From: Amylibacter sp.
Lineage (GTDB): Bacteria; Pseudomonadota; Alphaproteobacteria; Rhodobacterales; Rhodobacteraceae
NCBI GenBank assembly: GCA_027083485.1
Contig: JALWOO010000172.1
Span: 1 to 6,779, forward strand
Length of the DNA: 6,779 nucleotides
Direction of reading: 5' to 3'
Below the pieces are notes generated by a model, which had not been told where the DNA came from, ran no database searches, and worked only from the letters and a program-made list of their open reading frames with translations. A program made the translations under genes and the position numbers. Below, one piece after another: positions 1 through 6,779 of this stretch (positions are counted from its first letter, which is position 1; each line of letters opens with the position of its first letter).

Positions 1-1
1 T

Positions 2-427
2 GTAAGCTTTAGCGTGGAATATGACCCGTCCTTGCCCGATGTGGCCGGTGACAGTGACCAATTGCTGCAAGTGTTTCAAAACCTGTTGAAAAATGCCGCC
101 GAAGCCGTGGACAGCAGCAAGGGCACAATCAAAATCCGCACCTCGTATAATTCCGGGGTCAAGCTCGCAGTGGCGGGGCATCACACCGAAAACCTGCCTT
201 TGCAAATTCAGGTGATCGACAACGGGGCCGGTATTCCGGACAGCCTGATCGGGGATATTTTTGATCCCTTTGTCACCAGCAAAGCCAACGGAAGCGGGCT
301 TGGCCTGCCGTTGGTGTCCAAAATAATTTCCGCCCATGGCGGCTTGATCGAATGCACCAGCACACCGGGGCGCACCGAATTTTGCGTGCGCTTGCCGGTC
401 TGGCGCGCTGGAATGGAGAAACCCTGA
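2..427 (+). CDS. ntrB: Nitrogen regulation sensor histidine kinase NtrB, C-terminal part (5' end outside window)
   Basis: This is the catalytic ATP-binding end of the cytoplasmic kinase that phosphorylates NtrC under nitrogen limitation. In the family it is switched to phosphatase mode by the PII protein. The frame is open to the left edge, so the GTG at 14 is an internal valine codon, not a start. The HATPase_c boxes are all visible: the N box FQNLLKNAAEA with its Mg-binding Asn at codon 92-94, the G1 box DNGAGIP from 218, the F box region DPFVTSKANG, and the G2 box GSGLGLP at 290-310. The loop between N and G1 boxes is long, as in alphaproteobacterial NtrB. The PAS and phosphoacceptor-histidine domains lie upstream of the window. 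Its TGA stop (425-427) overlaps the ntrC ATG by one base. Identification rests on the kinase fold plus the NtrC neighbour, and is firm. Confidence 0.93.
   Translation, partial: VSFSVEYDPSLPDVAGDSDQLLQVFQNLLKNAAEAVDSSKGTIKIRTSYNSGVKLAVAGHHTENLPLQIQVIDNGAGIPDSLIGDIFDPFVTSKANGSGLGLPLVSKIISAHGGLIECTSTPGRTEFCVRLPVWRAGMEKP
415..418 (+). promoter_or_regulatory. Ribosome binding site of ntrC
   Basis: GGAG lies 8 bases before the ATG at 427, inside the last codons of ntrB. It fixes 427 as the ntrC start. The in-frame ATG at 352 would add 25 residues with no receiver-domain counterpart. Confidence 0.75.
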
Positions 428-1800
428 TGCATGGTACTGTTCTTGTGGCGGATGATGACCGCACCATTCGCACGGTTTTAACCCAGGCCCTGACCCGCGC
501 CGGGTGTCGGGTGCGCGCAACCTCCAACACCGCTACGCTTTGGCGCTGGATCGAAGAAGGCGAGGGCGACGCGGTGATTTCGGATGTGATGATGCCCGAT
601 GGCAACGGGCTGGACCTGCTGCCGGCGATCGTGCGCAAACGGCCTGACCTGCCGGTGATCGTGATTTCGGCGCAAAACACGGTGATTACAGCGGTCAAAG
701 CATCCGAGGCAGGGGCCTATGATTACCTGCCCAAACCCTTTGATCTGCGCGAATTGCTATCCAAGGTGAACAAAGCCCTGACCCGCACAGAGCCGCCCAA
801 ACCGGATGTCACATCGGTGGAAACCCAAAAAGGCCTGCCCCTGATCGGTGGGTCTGCGGCCATGCAAGAGGTCTACCGCATTGTGGCACGGGTGTTGAAC
901 ACCGATTTGAATGTGATGATCCTTGGCGAAAGCGGCACCGGCAAAAACCTGTTGGCATCGGCTCTGCACAAGCTGGGCGGGCGCTCCGGTCGCGATTTTA
1001 TCACGCTCAACGCGGCAACCGCCACCATTGAAGGAATCGACCGCCTGTTGACGGGAGAGGACCACGGCAGCGGCGGCACCGTTTATATTGACGAGGTCGG
1101 CGAAATGCCCCCTGACTGCCAGTTGAAATTGCTGGGCCATTTGCAAAACCCCGCCGTGCAGGCGCGCAATTTCCGGTTTGTGTCGTCTTCGAGCCAATCC
1201 ATGCCGACGCTGGTGGATGACGGGATTTTTCGCGAAGACCTGTATTACCGGCTGAACGTGATGCCGATCAATCTGCCACCGCTGCGCGAACGTATTAACG
1301 ATGTGGCCGAATTGACCCGCCATTTTCTGCAATCCCATGCGGTTTCCGGCCTTGGCAATAAAACCATCAGCCCGCAAGCCATCGATAAAATGCGTCAATC
1401 CATGTGGCCGGGCAATGTGCGCGCGCTGGAAAATTTTGTGCGTCAATTGGTGGTTTTGTGCCCCGAGGATGAAATCAGCGCCGATTTTGTAACGGAACAA
1501 CTGGCACAGCTCCCTTCGGAAAAAATACGCCCCCAAGAGGGCAGTGGCCAAAGCCTGTCCGCCAGTGTGGGCGAACATCTTGAGCGGTATTTCAACCAGC
1601 ACGGCGATTCCCTGCCGCCCCCCGGTCTGTATAACCGGGTGATAAGAGAGGTCGAATTGCCCTTGATTGCCCTGACTTTATCCGCCACGCGCGGGAATCA
1701 GATAAAAGCCGCCGAATTATTGGGCATAAACCGCAATACACTGCGCAAAAAGATTCAGGAACTGGATATTGTGGTGACACGCGGTAAAAAAATGATGTAA
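427..1800 (+). CDS. ntrC: Nitrogen regulation response regulator NtrC, GAFTGA-less type
   Basis: 457-residue DNA-binding response regulator, partner of NtrB, controlling nitrogen-assimilation genes. The receiver domain (about 4-118) shows acidic D9-D10-D11, phosphoacceptor D53, S81 and K103. The AAA+ domain (about 139-370) has Walker A GESGTGKN (167-174), Walker B VYIDEV (219-224), the arginine-finger segment FREDLYYRLNV (268-278), PPLRER, and sensor II WPGNVRALEN (327-336). A Fis-type helix-turn-helix ends the protein (about 424-445, with AAELLGINRNTLRKKI). Odd: the GAFTGA loop is absent. The stretch between the N-A-A segment (195-197) and Walker B is about 16 residues shorter than in E. coli NtrC, and the pre-sensor I region is also shortened, with SSSSQ (253-257) where ATN/ATH is usual. 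Rhodobacter capsulatus NtrC, which lacks GAFTGA, works with sigma-70 RNA polymerase; by inference so may this one. ATG 427 is chosen from the RBS and its overlap with the ntrB stop. Confidence 0.95.
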   Translation: MHGTVLVADDDRTIRTVLTQALTRAGCRVRATSNTATLWRWIEEGEGDAVISDVMMPDGNGLDLLPAIVRKRPDLPVIVISAQNTVITAVKASEAGAYDYLPKPFDLRELLSKVNKALTRTEPPKPDVTSVETQKGLPLIGGSAAMQEVYRIVARVLNTDLNVMILGESGTGKNLLASALHKLGGRSGRDFITLNAATATIEGIDRLLTGEDHGSGGTVYIDEVGEMPPDCQLKLLGHLQNPAVQARNFRFVSSSSQSMPTLVDDGIFREDLYYRLNVMPINLPPLRERINDVAELTRHFLQSHAVSGLGNKTISPQAIDKMRQSMWPGNVRALENFVRQLVVLCPEDEISADFVTEQLAQLPSEKIRPQEGSGQSLSASVGEHLERYFNQHGDSLPPPGLYNRVIREVELPLIALTLSATRGNQIKAAELLGINRNTLRKKIQELDIVVTRGKKMM

Positions 1801-1841
1801 ACCTGCCACATAATTCGGGGTAATCCGTCAAGGTAGGTTTA
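1798..1841 (+). promoter_or_regulatory. Inverted repeat in ntrC-ntrY gap, covering the ntrY ribosome binding site
   Basis: TAAACCTGCC (1798-1807) pairs with GGTAGGTTTA (1832-1841): ten consecutive pairs, one of them a G-U wobble (1805-1834), with a 24-base loop. The left arm starts at the ntrC stop codon. The right arm contains most of the ntrY Shine-Dalgarno AAGGTAGG (1830-1837), which sits 7 bases before the GTG at 1845. The loop holds a weak inner CGG/CCG pairing (1816-1818 with 1825-1827). In RNA this could hide the ntrY ribosome binding site. As DNA it could be an operator for a dimeric protein. A short T-rich run, TTTATTT (1838-1844), follows but is too broken for a convincing terminator. 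The pairing is seen directly; any function is inferred. Confidence 0.45.
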
Positions 1842-1844
1842 TTT

Positions 1845-4106
1845 GTGCAACACTCCAAGGTGAAAGCAGTCTGGCGACGGTTAAACCTGTGGCGCAAAAG
1901 CCGTCAGGCGCAAAGCTTTTTTGCCATCCTCATGGCAGGAATTGCACTGGTTCTGGTTTTTGCAAACTACTATGTTTTGCGCCCGTCCAGCGGCGGGGTT
2001 TCCAATGACCTGCTGCGTTTGGTGCTGCTGTTCGATTTGATCTACATGCTGGTGCTGGCGGCCATGGTGGCGCAAAAGGTGATGCGCATTATCAATGCCC
2101 GCAACGCCAAAACCGCCGGCTCGCGTCTGCATTTGCGGCTTAGCGGGGTGTTTTCGATTGTGGCGCTGGTGCCGACCATTGTGGTGGCGGTGATTTCCAC
2201 TATTTTGCTGAATTTCGGTTTCGAGAACTGGTTTTCCACGCGGGTGCAGAATGTTGTCGGCAACTCGCTGGCGGCGGCGCAGGCCTATGAGTTTGAAAAA
2301 CGCAATGATTTAAGCAAGGACGCCCGCCTGTTGGCGCAATTTCTGGAGCAACAGCACCGCATCTCCCAAGACGTCGGGGATGCGGAGTTGCGCAATGCCC
2401 TGACCTTGGGCCAAAAACGCATTCAGCGCGGGTTGAAAGAGGCCTTTGTCATTGACGGCGGGGCAAAACTGCGCGCCCGCGGGGAGCGTAGCTATCTGTT
2501 TGATTTCGAAGAACCGACACCGGATGAACTGGCGCGTGCAGAAGCCAACGAGCTGGTGATTATCGAGGATTGGGACAACAACGAATTTCGCGCCCTGCTG
2601 CGGTTGAACGGCTTTGTGGACCGGTATGTCTATATTTCGCGCAAAGTGGACGGCAAAATTCTGAGCCTGCTGGATGAAACCAAGGAAACGGTTGCCGTCT
2701 ATAACCAGATGGAACGCGAGCGCGACAAGTTGCTGTTTGATTTGGCCCTGATCTATCTGGGCTTTGCGCTGGTGGTGATTTTGGCGGCTATCTGGTTGGG
2801 TTTGTGGTTTGCGGAACGTTTGGCACGCCCCATGGGCCGGTTGGCGGGGGCTGTGCAACGGGTTGGGGCAGGGGATCTTGGCGTGAAGGTGCGCGAAGAA
2901 GAAGGCGACGACGAAATTGCCATGCTGGGGCGGGTTTTCAACCGCATGACCCAGCAGGTCAAGCGCCAGCACGATGATCTGCGCGAGGCAAACGCCCGCA
3001 CAGAACGGCGCCGCCGGTTGTTTGACAGCGTGCTGTCCGGCGTGACGGCGGGGGTGGTTGGCCTGACGCCGGAAGGCCGTATCGAGATGATGAATGCGGC
3101 GGCGTCAAGGTTGCTTAATCTGGATCGGGACGCGGATATTGATCAGGAACTGACCAAATCGGTGCCGGAATTCGCCGAACTGTTCAACAAGCTGAATGAA
3201 ACCGGTGCCAAGTTCACCCAAAAGGAAATTCGTCTGACCCGTGCGGGCAGCCCTGAAATCCTGCTGGTGCGTATTGCCATGCGCCTGTCGGAAACCGGAT
3301 TGCTCGAAGGTTATGTTGTGACCTTTGACGATGTTACCGATCTGGTATCGGCCCAACGCATGGCCGCCTGGGGGGATGTGGCGCGCCGGATTGCCCATGA
3401 AATCAAGAATCCGCTCACCCCGATTCAGCTCTCGGCGGAACGGATGCGGCGCAAATTTGCGCCTTTGGTGGGCGATCAATCGGAAACGCTCGAACAATAT
3501 GCCGATGTGATTATCCGGCAAACCAATGATTTGCGCCGGATTGTGGACGAGTTTTCCAAATTCGCGCGCATGCCGGAACCCGAGCGCCGCATGCATGATC
3601 TTACCAAACTGATCAGCGATGCGGTTATCCTGCAACAGGATGCCTTGGCCCCGACGGAGATAATTCTGGATAACCAATGCGAAACCATCAAGGCCAGTTT
3701 TGACGCGACCATGATCAATCAGGCCCTGACAAACCTGATCAAAAACGCCGGAGAAGCCATTGATACATATAGAAACAAAACGGATGATAAAGATTTTAAA
3801 GGGCGTATTCTTGTGCAGGTAAATGCGCAGAGAAACAGCACCGAAATCCTGATACAGGACAACGGCATCGGCCTGCCGGTGGAAAATCGGTCGCGCCTGT
3901 TTGAACCTTATGTAACACAGCGGGAAAACGGTACAGGGCTGGGCCTGCCGATTGTTAAGAAGATTATCGAGGAACATGGCGGCTCGCTCGAGCTGCTGGA
4001 CGCACCGGCATTTGAAGGGGAAACCCGGTGCGGGGCCATGGCAAGGATCGTTTTGCCATTTGCCAGTGAAAAGCGTAGAGTATTGGAAAAAGGTAAAGTG
4101 GCATAA
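1845..4106 (+). CDS. ntrY: Membrane sensor histidine kinase NtrY
   Basis: 753-residue inner-membrane kinase, partner of NtrX, linked in alphaproteobacteria to nitrogen metabolism, redox sensing and envelope control. Hydrophobic segments lie at about 25-45, 57-77, 101-124 and 300-322, giving three N-terminal helices, a roughly 175-residue presumably periplasmic sensor region, and a fourth helix. A HAMP linker follows (about 323-377, after A-R-P-M-G-R-L), then a PAS-like domain (about 390-500). The HisKA domain has phosphoacceptor H518 in AHEIKNPLTPIQLSAERM. The ATPase domain has N634 in NLIKNAGEA, G1 DNGIGLP (672-678) and G2 GTGLGLP (696-702). Length and architecture are normal for NtrY. The start is GTG, supported by AAGGTAGG 7 bases upstream and an in-frame stop at 1821. 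A second in-frame GTG at 1860 is possible but less well placed. All catalytic motifs are intact. Confidence 0.95.
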   Translation: MQHSKVKAVWRRLNLWRKSRQAQSFFAILMAGIALVLVFANYYVLRPSSGGVSNDLLRLVLLFDLIYMLVLAAMVAQKVMRIINARNAKTAGSRLHLRLSGVFSIVALVPTIVVAVISTILLNFGFENWFSTRVQNVVGNSLAAAQAYEFEKRNDLSKDARLLAQFLEQQHRISQDVGDAELRNALTLGQKRIQRGLKEAFVIDGGAKLRARGERSYLFDFEEPTPDELARAEANELVIIEDWDNNEFRALLRLNGFVDRYVYISRKVDGKILSLLDETKETVAVYNQMERERDKLLFDLALIYLGFALVVILAAIWLGLWFAERLARPMGRLAGAVQRVGAGDLGVKVREEEGDDEIAMLGRVFNRMTQQVKRQHDDLREANARTERRRRLFDSVLSGVTAGVVGLTPEGRIEMMNAAASRLLNLDRDADIDQELTKSVPEFAELFNKLNETGAKFTQKEIRLTRAGSPEILLVRIAMRLSETGLLEGYVVTFDDVTDLVSAQRMAAWGDVARRIAHEIKNPLTPIQLSAERMRRKFAPLVGDQSETLEQYADVIIRQTNDLRRIVDEFSKFARMPEPERRMHDLTKLISDAVILQQDALAPTEIILDNQCETIKASFDATMINQALTNLIKNAGEAIDTYRNKTDDKDFKGRILVQVNAQRNSTEILIQDNGIGLPVENRSRLFEPYVTQRENGTGLGLPIVKKIIEEHGGSLELLDAPAFEGETRCGAMARIVLPFASEKRRVLEKGKVA

Positions 4107-4115
4107 AACGCCACT
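4097..4115 (+). promoter_or_regulatory. Small hairpin at the ntrY stop, just before the ntrX ribosome binding site
   Basis: AGTGGC (4097-4102) and GCCACT (4110-4115) form a perfect 6-bp stem with a 7-base A-rich loop that contains the ntrY TAA. The ntrX Shine-Dalgarno AAGGAG (4117-4122) begins one base after the stem and lies 8 bases before its ATG. There is no T run, so this is not an intrinsic terminator. It could adjust ntrY-ntrX translation or mRNA processing, but that is inference. Confidence 0.35.
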
Positions 4116-4130
4116 GAAGGAGCGGTAAAG

Positions 4131-5534
4131 ATGGGCGATATTTTAGTTGTAGATGACGAAAAAGACATTCGGGAACTGGTGTCGGATATTCTGGTGGACG
4201 AAGGGTATACAACCCGCAAGGCTGCCAATTCCGACGAGGCCTTCAAGGAAATCAACGCGGACCCGCCGGATTTGATCATTCTGGACATCTGGCTCAAGGA
4301 TAGCCGGCTGGATGGTATTGAAATCCTGAAAAATGTGCGCCGCGATAATCCGGATATTCCGGTGGTAATCATTTCCGGACACGGCAATATTGAAATCGCG
4401 GTGGCTGCTGTAAAACAGGGAGCCTATGATTTCATCGAGAAGCCGTTCAACATCGATCAGTTGATGGTGGTGATCGCGCGGGCCATGGAAACATCGCGCC
4501 TGCGGCGTGAGAATGCCACGCTCAAGGTGCGCGATGTGACCTCTTCGGTGATGATTGGCCAATCCGCCGCCTTTCGCAACCTGATCAGCCAGCTTGACAA
4601 AGTCACCCGCACCAACGGGCGCATCATGCTGACCGGTCCTTCCGGTTCCGGCAAGGAGGTCGCCGCGCGCTATATCCATTCCAAATCCAACCGCGCCAAT
4701 GCGCCGTTTGTATCGGTGAACTCGGCAACCATTGATCCCGAACGCATGGAAGAAGTTCTGTTCGGGCGCGAAGGCACCGAGCGGGGGTACGAGCCGGGTC
4801 TTCTGGAACAGGCCCATGGCGGTATTGTCTTTTTTGACGAAGTTGCCGACATGCCGATCGTCACCCAGTCCAAAATCCTGCGGGTGCTGGTGGAACAGCA
4901 ATTCACCCGTGTGGGCGGGGCCGATAAAGTGCGCGTCGATATTCGGGTGATTTCCGCAACAAACCGCGATTTGATGGCGGAAATTGCCGCCGGCCGTTTC
5001 CGCGAAGAGCTGTTTCACCGGTTGAATGTGGTGCCGATCAATGTGCCCTCTCTTGAGGCCAGACGAGAAGACATTCCCCTGATTGCAAACCATTTTATTC
5101 AGGAATTCAACCGCGATCAGGGCCTGCCGTTGCGCAGCCTGTCCGAGGAAACCGCCGCTTTGCTGCAAACCATGTCCTGGCCGGGAAATGTGCGCCAGTT
5201 GCGCAATGTGATTGAACGGGTGTTGATCCTCGGGCCGGACAGCGGCGAAATCATGCCCAGGGAAATTCCCGGCAATGATGAAACCGCCAAAGGATCCGGC
5301 GGTCTGTCCAACACCTATGCCACTTTGCCCCTGCGCGAAGCCCGTGAAATGTTCGAGCGCGAATATCTGATGGCGCAAATCAACCGTTTCGGGGGCAATA
5401 TTTCACGCACCGCCAGTTTCGTCGGCATGGAACGTTCGGCCTTGCACCGCAAGCTGAAAACCCTGAACGTGGTGACAACGAACCGGGCTGGTACGCGGGT
5501 TGCCGAAATCGAAGACCAGCCAGAAGAACAATAG
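4131..5534 (+). CDS. ntrX: Response regulator NtrX
   Basis: 467-residue DNA-binding response regulator, cognate to NtrY. The receiver domain (about 3-120) carries D8-D9, phosphoacceptor D52, S82 and K104. The segment DIWLKDSRLDG (52-62), with extra residues after the phosphorylated Asp, is typical of NtrX and separates it from NtrC. The AAA+ domain has Walker A GPSGSGKE (169-176), Walker B IVFFDE (232-237), the sensor I segment ISATNRDL, the arginine-finger segment FREELFHRLNV and sensor II WPGNVRQLRN. A Fis-type helix-turn-helix (about 422-445) precedes a short acidic tail. GAFTGA is missing: positions 212-223 read GREGTERGYEPG. This is common in alphaproteobacterial NtrX and implies action without sigma-54. 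The ATG is well supported by AAGGAG 8 bases upstream. Short gaps either side suggest co-transcription with ntrY and trkA. Confidence 0.95.
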   Translation: MGDILVVDDEKDIRELVSDILVDEGYTTRKAANSDEAFKEINADPPDLIILDIWLKDSRLDGIEILKNVRRDNPDIPVVIISGHGNIEIAVAAVKQGAYDFIEKPFNIDQLMVVIARAMETSRLRRENATLKVRDVTSSVMIGQSAAFRNLISQLDKVTRTNGRIMLTGPSGSGKEVAARYIHSKSNRANAPFVSVNSATIDPERMEEVLFGREGTERGYEPGLLEQAHGGIVFFDEVADMPIVTQSKILRVLVEQQFTRVGGADKVRVDIRVISATNRDLMAEIAAGRFREELFHRLNVVPINVPSLEARREDIPLIANHFIQEFNRDQGLPLRSLSEETAALLQTMSWPGNVRQLRNVIERVLILGPDSGEIMPREIPGNDETAKGSGGLSNTYATLPLREAREMFEREYLMAQINRFGGNISRTASFVGMERSALHRKLKTLNVVTTNRAGTRVAEIEDQPEEQ

Positions 5535-5553
5535 CACCGGATAGGGGGCGCTC

Positions 5554-6779
5554 ATGAAGGTAATCGTATGCGGGGCTGGTCAGGTTGGCTGGCAAATTGC
5601 ACGTCATCTCGCGGCGGAAAACAATGATGTCACCATCGTTGATAAAAACGAAGCATTGGTCAATCAGGCAACCGATGCGCTGGATGTGGGCGGAATCACC
5701 GGTTTTGCCTCTTATCCGGATGTGCTTGAAAGGGCCGGCGCGCGTGATGCGGATATGATCATCGCGGCGACCTATCTGGACGAAGTCAACATGGTAACCT
5801 GTCAGGTGGCGCATTCGGTGTTCGGTGTGCCGCGCAAAGTGGCCCGTTTGCGGGCGCAATCCTATCTGGATCCGGTCTATTCCGACCTGTTCCAGCGCAA
5901 TCACCTGCCGATTGATGTGATTATTTCACCTGAGCTTGAGGTCGCCGCCGCCGCTCTGCGCCAACTGGCGGCACCGGCAACCTTTGACAGCGAGCCGTTT
6001 TTGCAAGGCGGTCTGGAAATGATCGGCATTATTCTGGAAGAAGATTGCGCAGTTTTGAACACGCCTTTACGCCAGTTATCAGAACTGTTCCCATCCCTGC
6101 GCGCCATTGTCAGCGGCATTCGGCGCAATGGCAACCTGTTTAGCGCCTCCCCTGATGATCAGCTGTTTGTTGGTGATCAGGTATTCCTGTTCACACACAA
6201 AGAGGACCTGAGCCGGTCGCTTGAAATTTTTGGCAAAGCCAACAAGAAACGCGAACGGGTGATTATTATCGGGGGCGGCAATGTGGGGCTGGCCGTAGCG
6301 CAAAACCTCGAAAATCAGAGCGAACGCATTCGGGCCAAACTGATTGAACGGGATCGCACACGGGCAGAAACCGCAGCAGAAGCCCTTGAACGGACTATTG
6401 TCTTGCATGGGGACGGGCTGGATATGGATTTGCTGGAAGAAGCAAACCTGAAAACCGCCGATGCGGTTTTGGCGGTGACGGATGACGACAAAACCAACCT
6501 TCTTGTGGCCACAAGGGTCAAGGCCGCCGGCTGCCCTGCGGCGATTGCGCTGGTCAATGATCCGACGCTTTCCTCTTTGCTTGAGCCGCTGAACATCGAT
6601 TCCTTCATCCACCCGCGCGCCACAACGGTTTCTTCCATTTTGCGCCATATCCGCCATGGGCGCGTGCGTCAGGTCTATTCGATCGGCGATGCCGAGGCCG
6701 AAGTGATCGAAGTGCAGGTCATGGCTTCATCGTCGATTTCCGGGCAGAAAATCCGCAACATCGATTTCCCCGAAGGGGC
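5554..6779 (+). CDS. trkA: Trk potassium uptake system regulatory protein TrkA (3' end outside window)
   Basis: Cytoplasmic NAD(H)-binding subunit that gates the TrkH/TrkG potassium channel. 408 codons are present and the frame is still open at the right edge; full-length TrkA is about 458 residues, so roughly 50 are missing. Two Rossmann (RCK/TrkA_N) halves are visible: the first begins MKVIVCGAGQVG, with the glycine motif at 7-12 and acidic D30 at the end of the second strand. The second has GGGNVG (240-245) with E265 in the equivalent place. The family segment SYPDVLERAGARDADMIIAA lies in the first half and HGDGLDMDLLEEANL in the second. A TrkA_C domain follows the first half (about 145-225), and a second starts near 375 and is cut. 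The start is the ATG 19 bases after the ntrX stop, with a G-rich ribosome site (AGGGGG, 5543-5548). Trk genes after ntrYX are common in alphaproteobacteria. Confidence 0.95.
   Translation, partial: MKVIVCGAGQVGWQIARHLAAENNDVTIVDKNEALVNQATDALDVGGITGFASYPDVLERAGARDADMIIAATYLDEVNMVTCQVAHSVFGVPRKVARLRAQSYLDPVYSDLFQRNHLPIDVIISPELEVAAAALRQLAAPATFDSEPFLQGGLEMIGIILEEDCAVLNTPLRQLSELFPSLRAIVSGIRRNGNLFSASPDDQLFVGDQVFLFTHKEDLSRSLEIFGKANKKRERVIIIGGGNVGLAVAQNLENQSERIRAKLIERDRTRAETAAEALERTIVLHGDGLDMDLLEEANLKTADAVLAVTDDDKTNLLVATRVKAAGCPAAIALVNDPTLSSLLEPLNIDSFIHPRATTVSSILRHIRHGRVRQVYSIGDAEAEVIEVQVMASSSISGQKIRNIDFPEG

Noticed and set aside
352..426. Longer start for ntrC at the ATG at 352
   Set aside because: It would add 25 residues ahead of the conserved receiver beginning and overlap ntrB by 76 bases. 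The ATG at 427 has a good ribosome site and the usual one-base stop/start overlap.
14..427. A short complete gene starting at GTG 14
   Set aside because: The frame continues open to the left edge, and the protein starts in the middle of a kinase domain, so it is the tail of ntrB.
884..899. Sigma-54 promoter-like sequence TGGCACGGGTGTTGAA inside ntrC
   Set aside because: The -24 element fits but the -12 element has GA instead of GC. It lies mid-gene, and the codons encode a normal part of the receiver-AAA+ linker region. Probably chance.
1801..1844. Promoter for ntrYX in the gap, from CATAAT at 1809-1814
   Set aside because: The -10-like hexamer has no acceptable -35 partner at 16-18 bases; that position is a run of A. 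Not enough to annotate.
1832..1844. Intrinsic terminator between ntrC and ntrY
   Set aside because: The stem is followed only by the broken run TTTATTT, the loop is 24 bases, and the next gene starts at once. Read-through of one operon is more likely.
4143..5378. 411-codon open frame on the - strand opposite ntrX, with similar long - strand frames opposite ntrC (757-1602), ntrY (2310-2972, 3105-3977) and trkA (6079-6657)
   Set aside because: Each is in exact codon register with the sense gene, where a stop appears only if the sense gene uses TTA, CTA or TCA. These codons are rare here, so long antisense frames are expected. The translations show no recognisable domain.

Overview
The window is a compact, single-strand run of nitrogen-regulation genes in the order ntrB (3' end) - ntrC - ntrY - ntrX - trkA (5' part), all on the + strand. 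This order, the NtrX-type receiver with its D-I-W-L...S-R-L-D-G signature, and above all an NtrC without the sigma-54-contacting GAFTGA motif point to an alphaproteobacterium. The Rhodobacterales (Rhodobacter/Roseobacter group) fit best, because GAFTGA-less NtrC is known from Rhodobacter capsulatus. The DNA is moderately GC-rich by eye with uniform codon use, so nothing suggests recent transfer.

Layout: positions 1-427 carry the ATPase end of the histidine kinase NtrB. Its stop codon overlaps the ntrC start by one base (427-1800). A 44-base gap holds a long inverted repeat that buries the ntrY ribosome binding site. Then comes the membrane kinase NtrY (1845-4106), a 24-base gap with a second small hairpin, the response regulator NtrX (4131-5534), a 19-base gap, and TrkA (from 5554, cut by the right edge). 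No stretch of 300 bases lacks a gene. I see no tRNA, rRNA, CRISPR, insertion sequence or phage element.

How they work together: NtrB (cytoplasmic, PII-responsive in the family) phosphorylates NtrC. NtrY (membrane-bound sensor) phosphorylates NtrX, and cross-talk between the pairs is known in alphaproteobacteria. TrkA is the NAD(H)-binding regulatory subunit of Trk potassium uptake and commonly follows ntrX in this group. Both response regulators keep the receiver, AAA+ ATPase and Fis-type DNA-binding parts but lack GAFTGA. They therefore probably do not act as classical sigma-54 activators.

I do not see a previously undescribed system; this is a conserved core locus. The points most worth a second look are the double loss of sigma-54-contact loops in NtrC and the two intergenic hairpins next to the ntrY and ntrX start sites.
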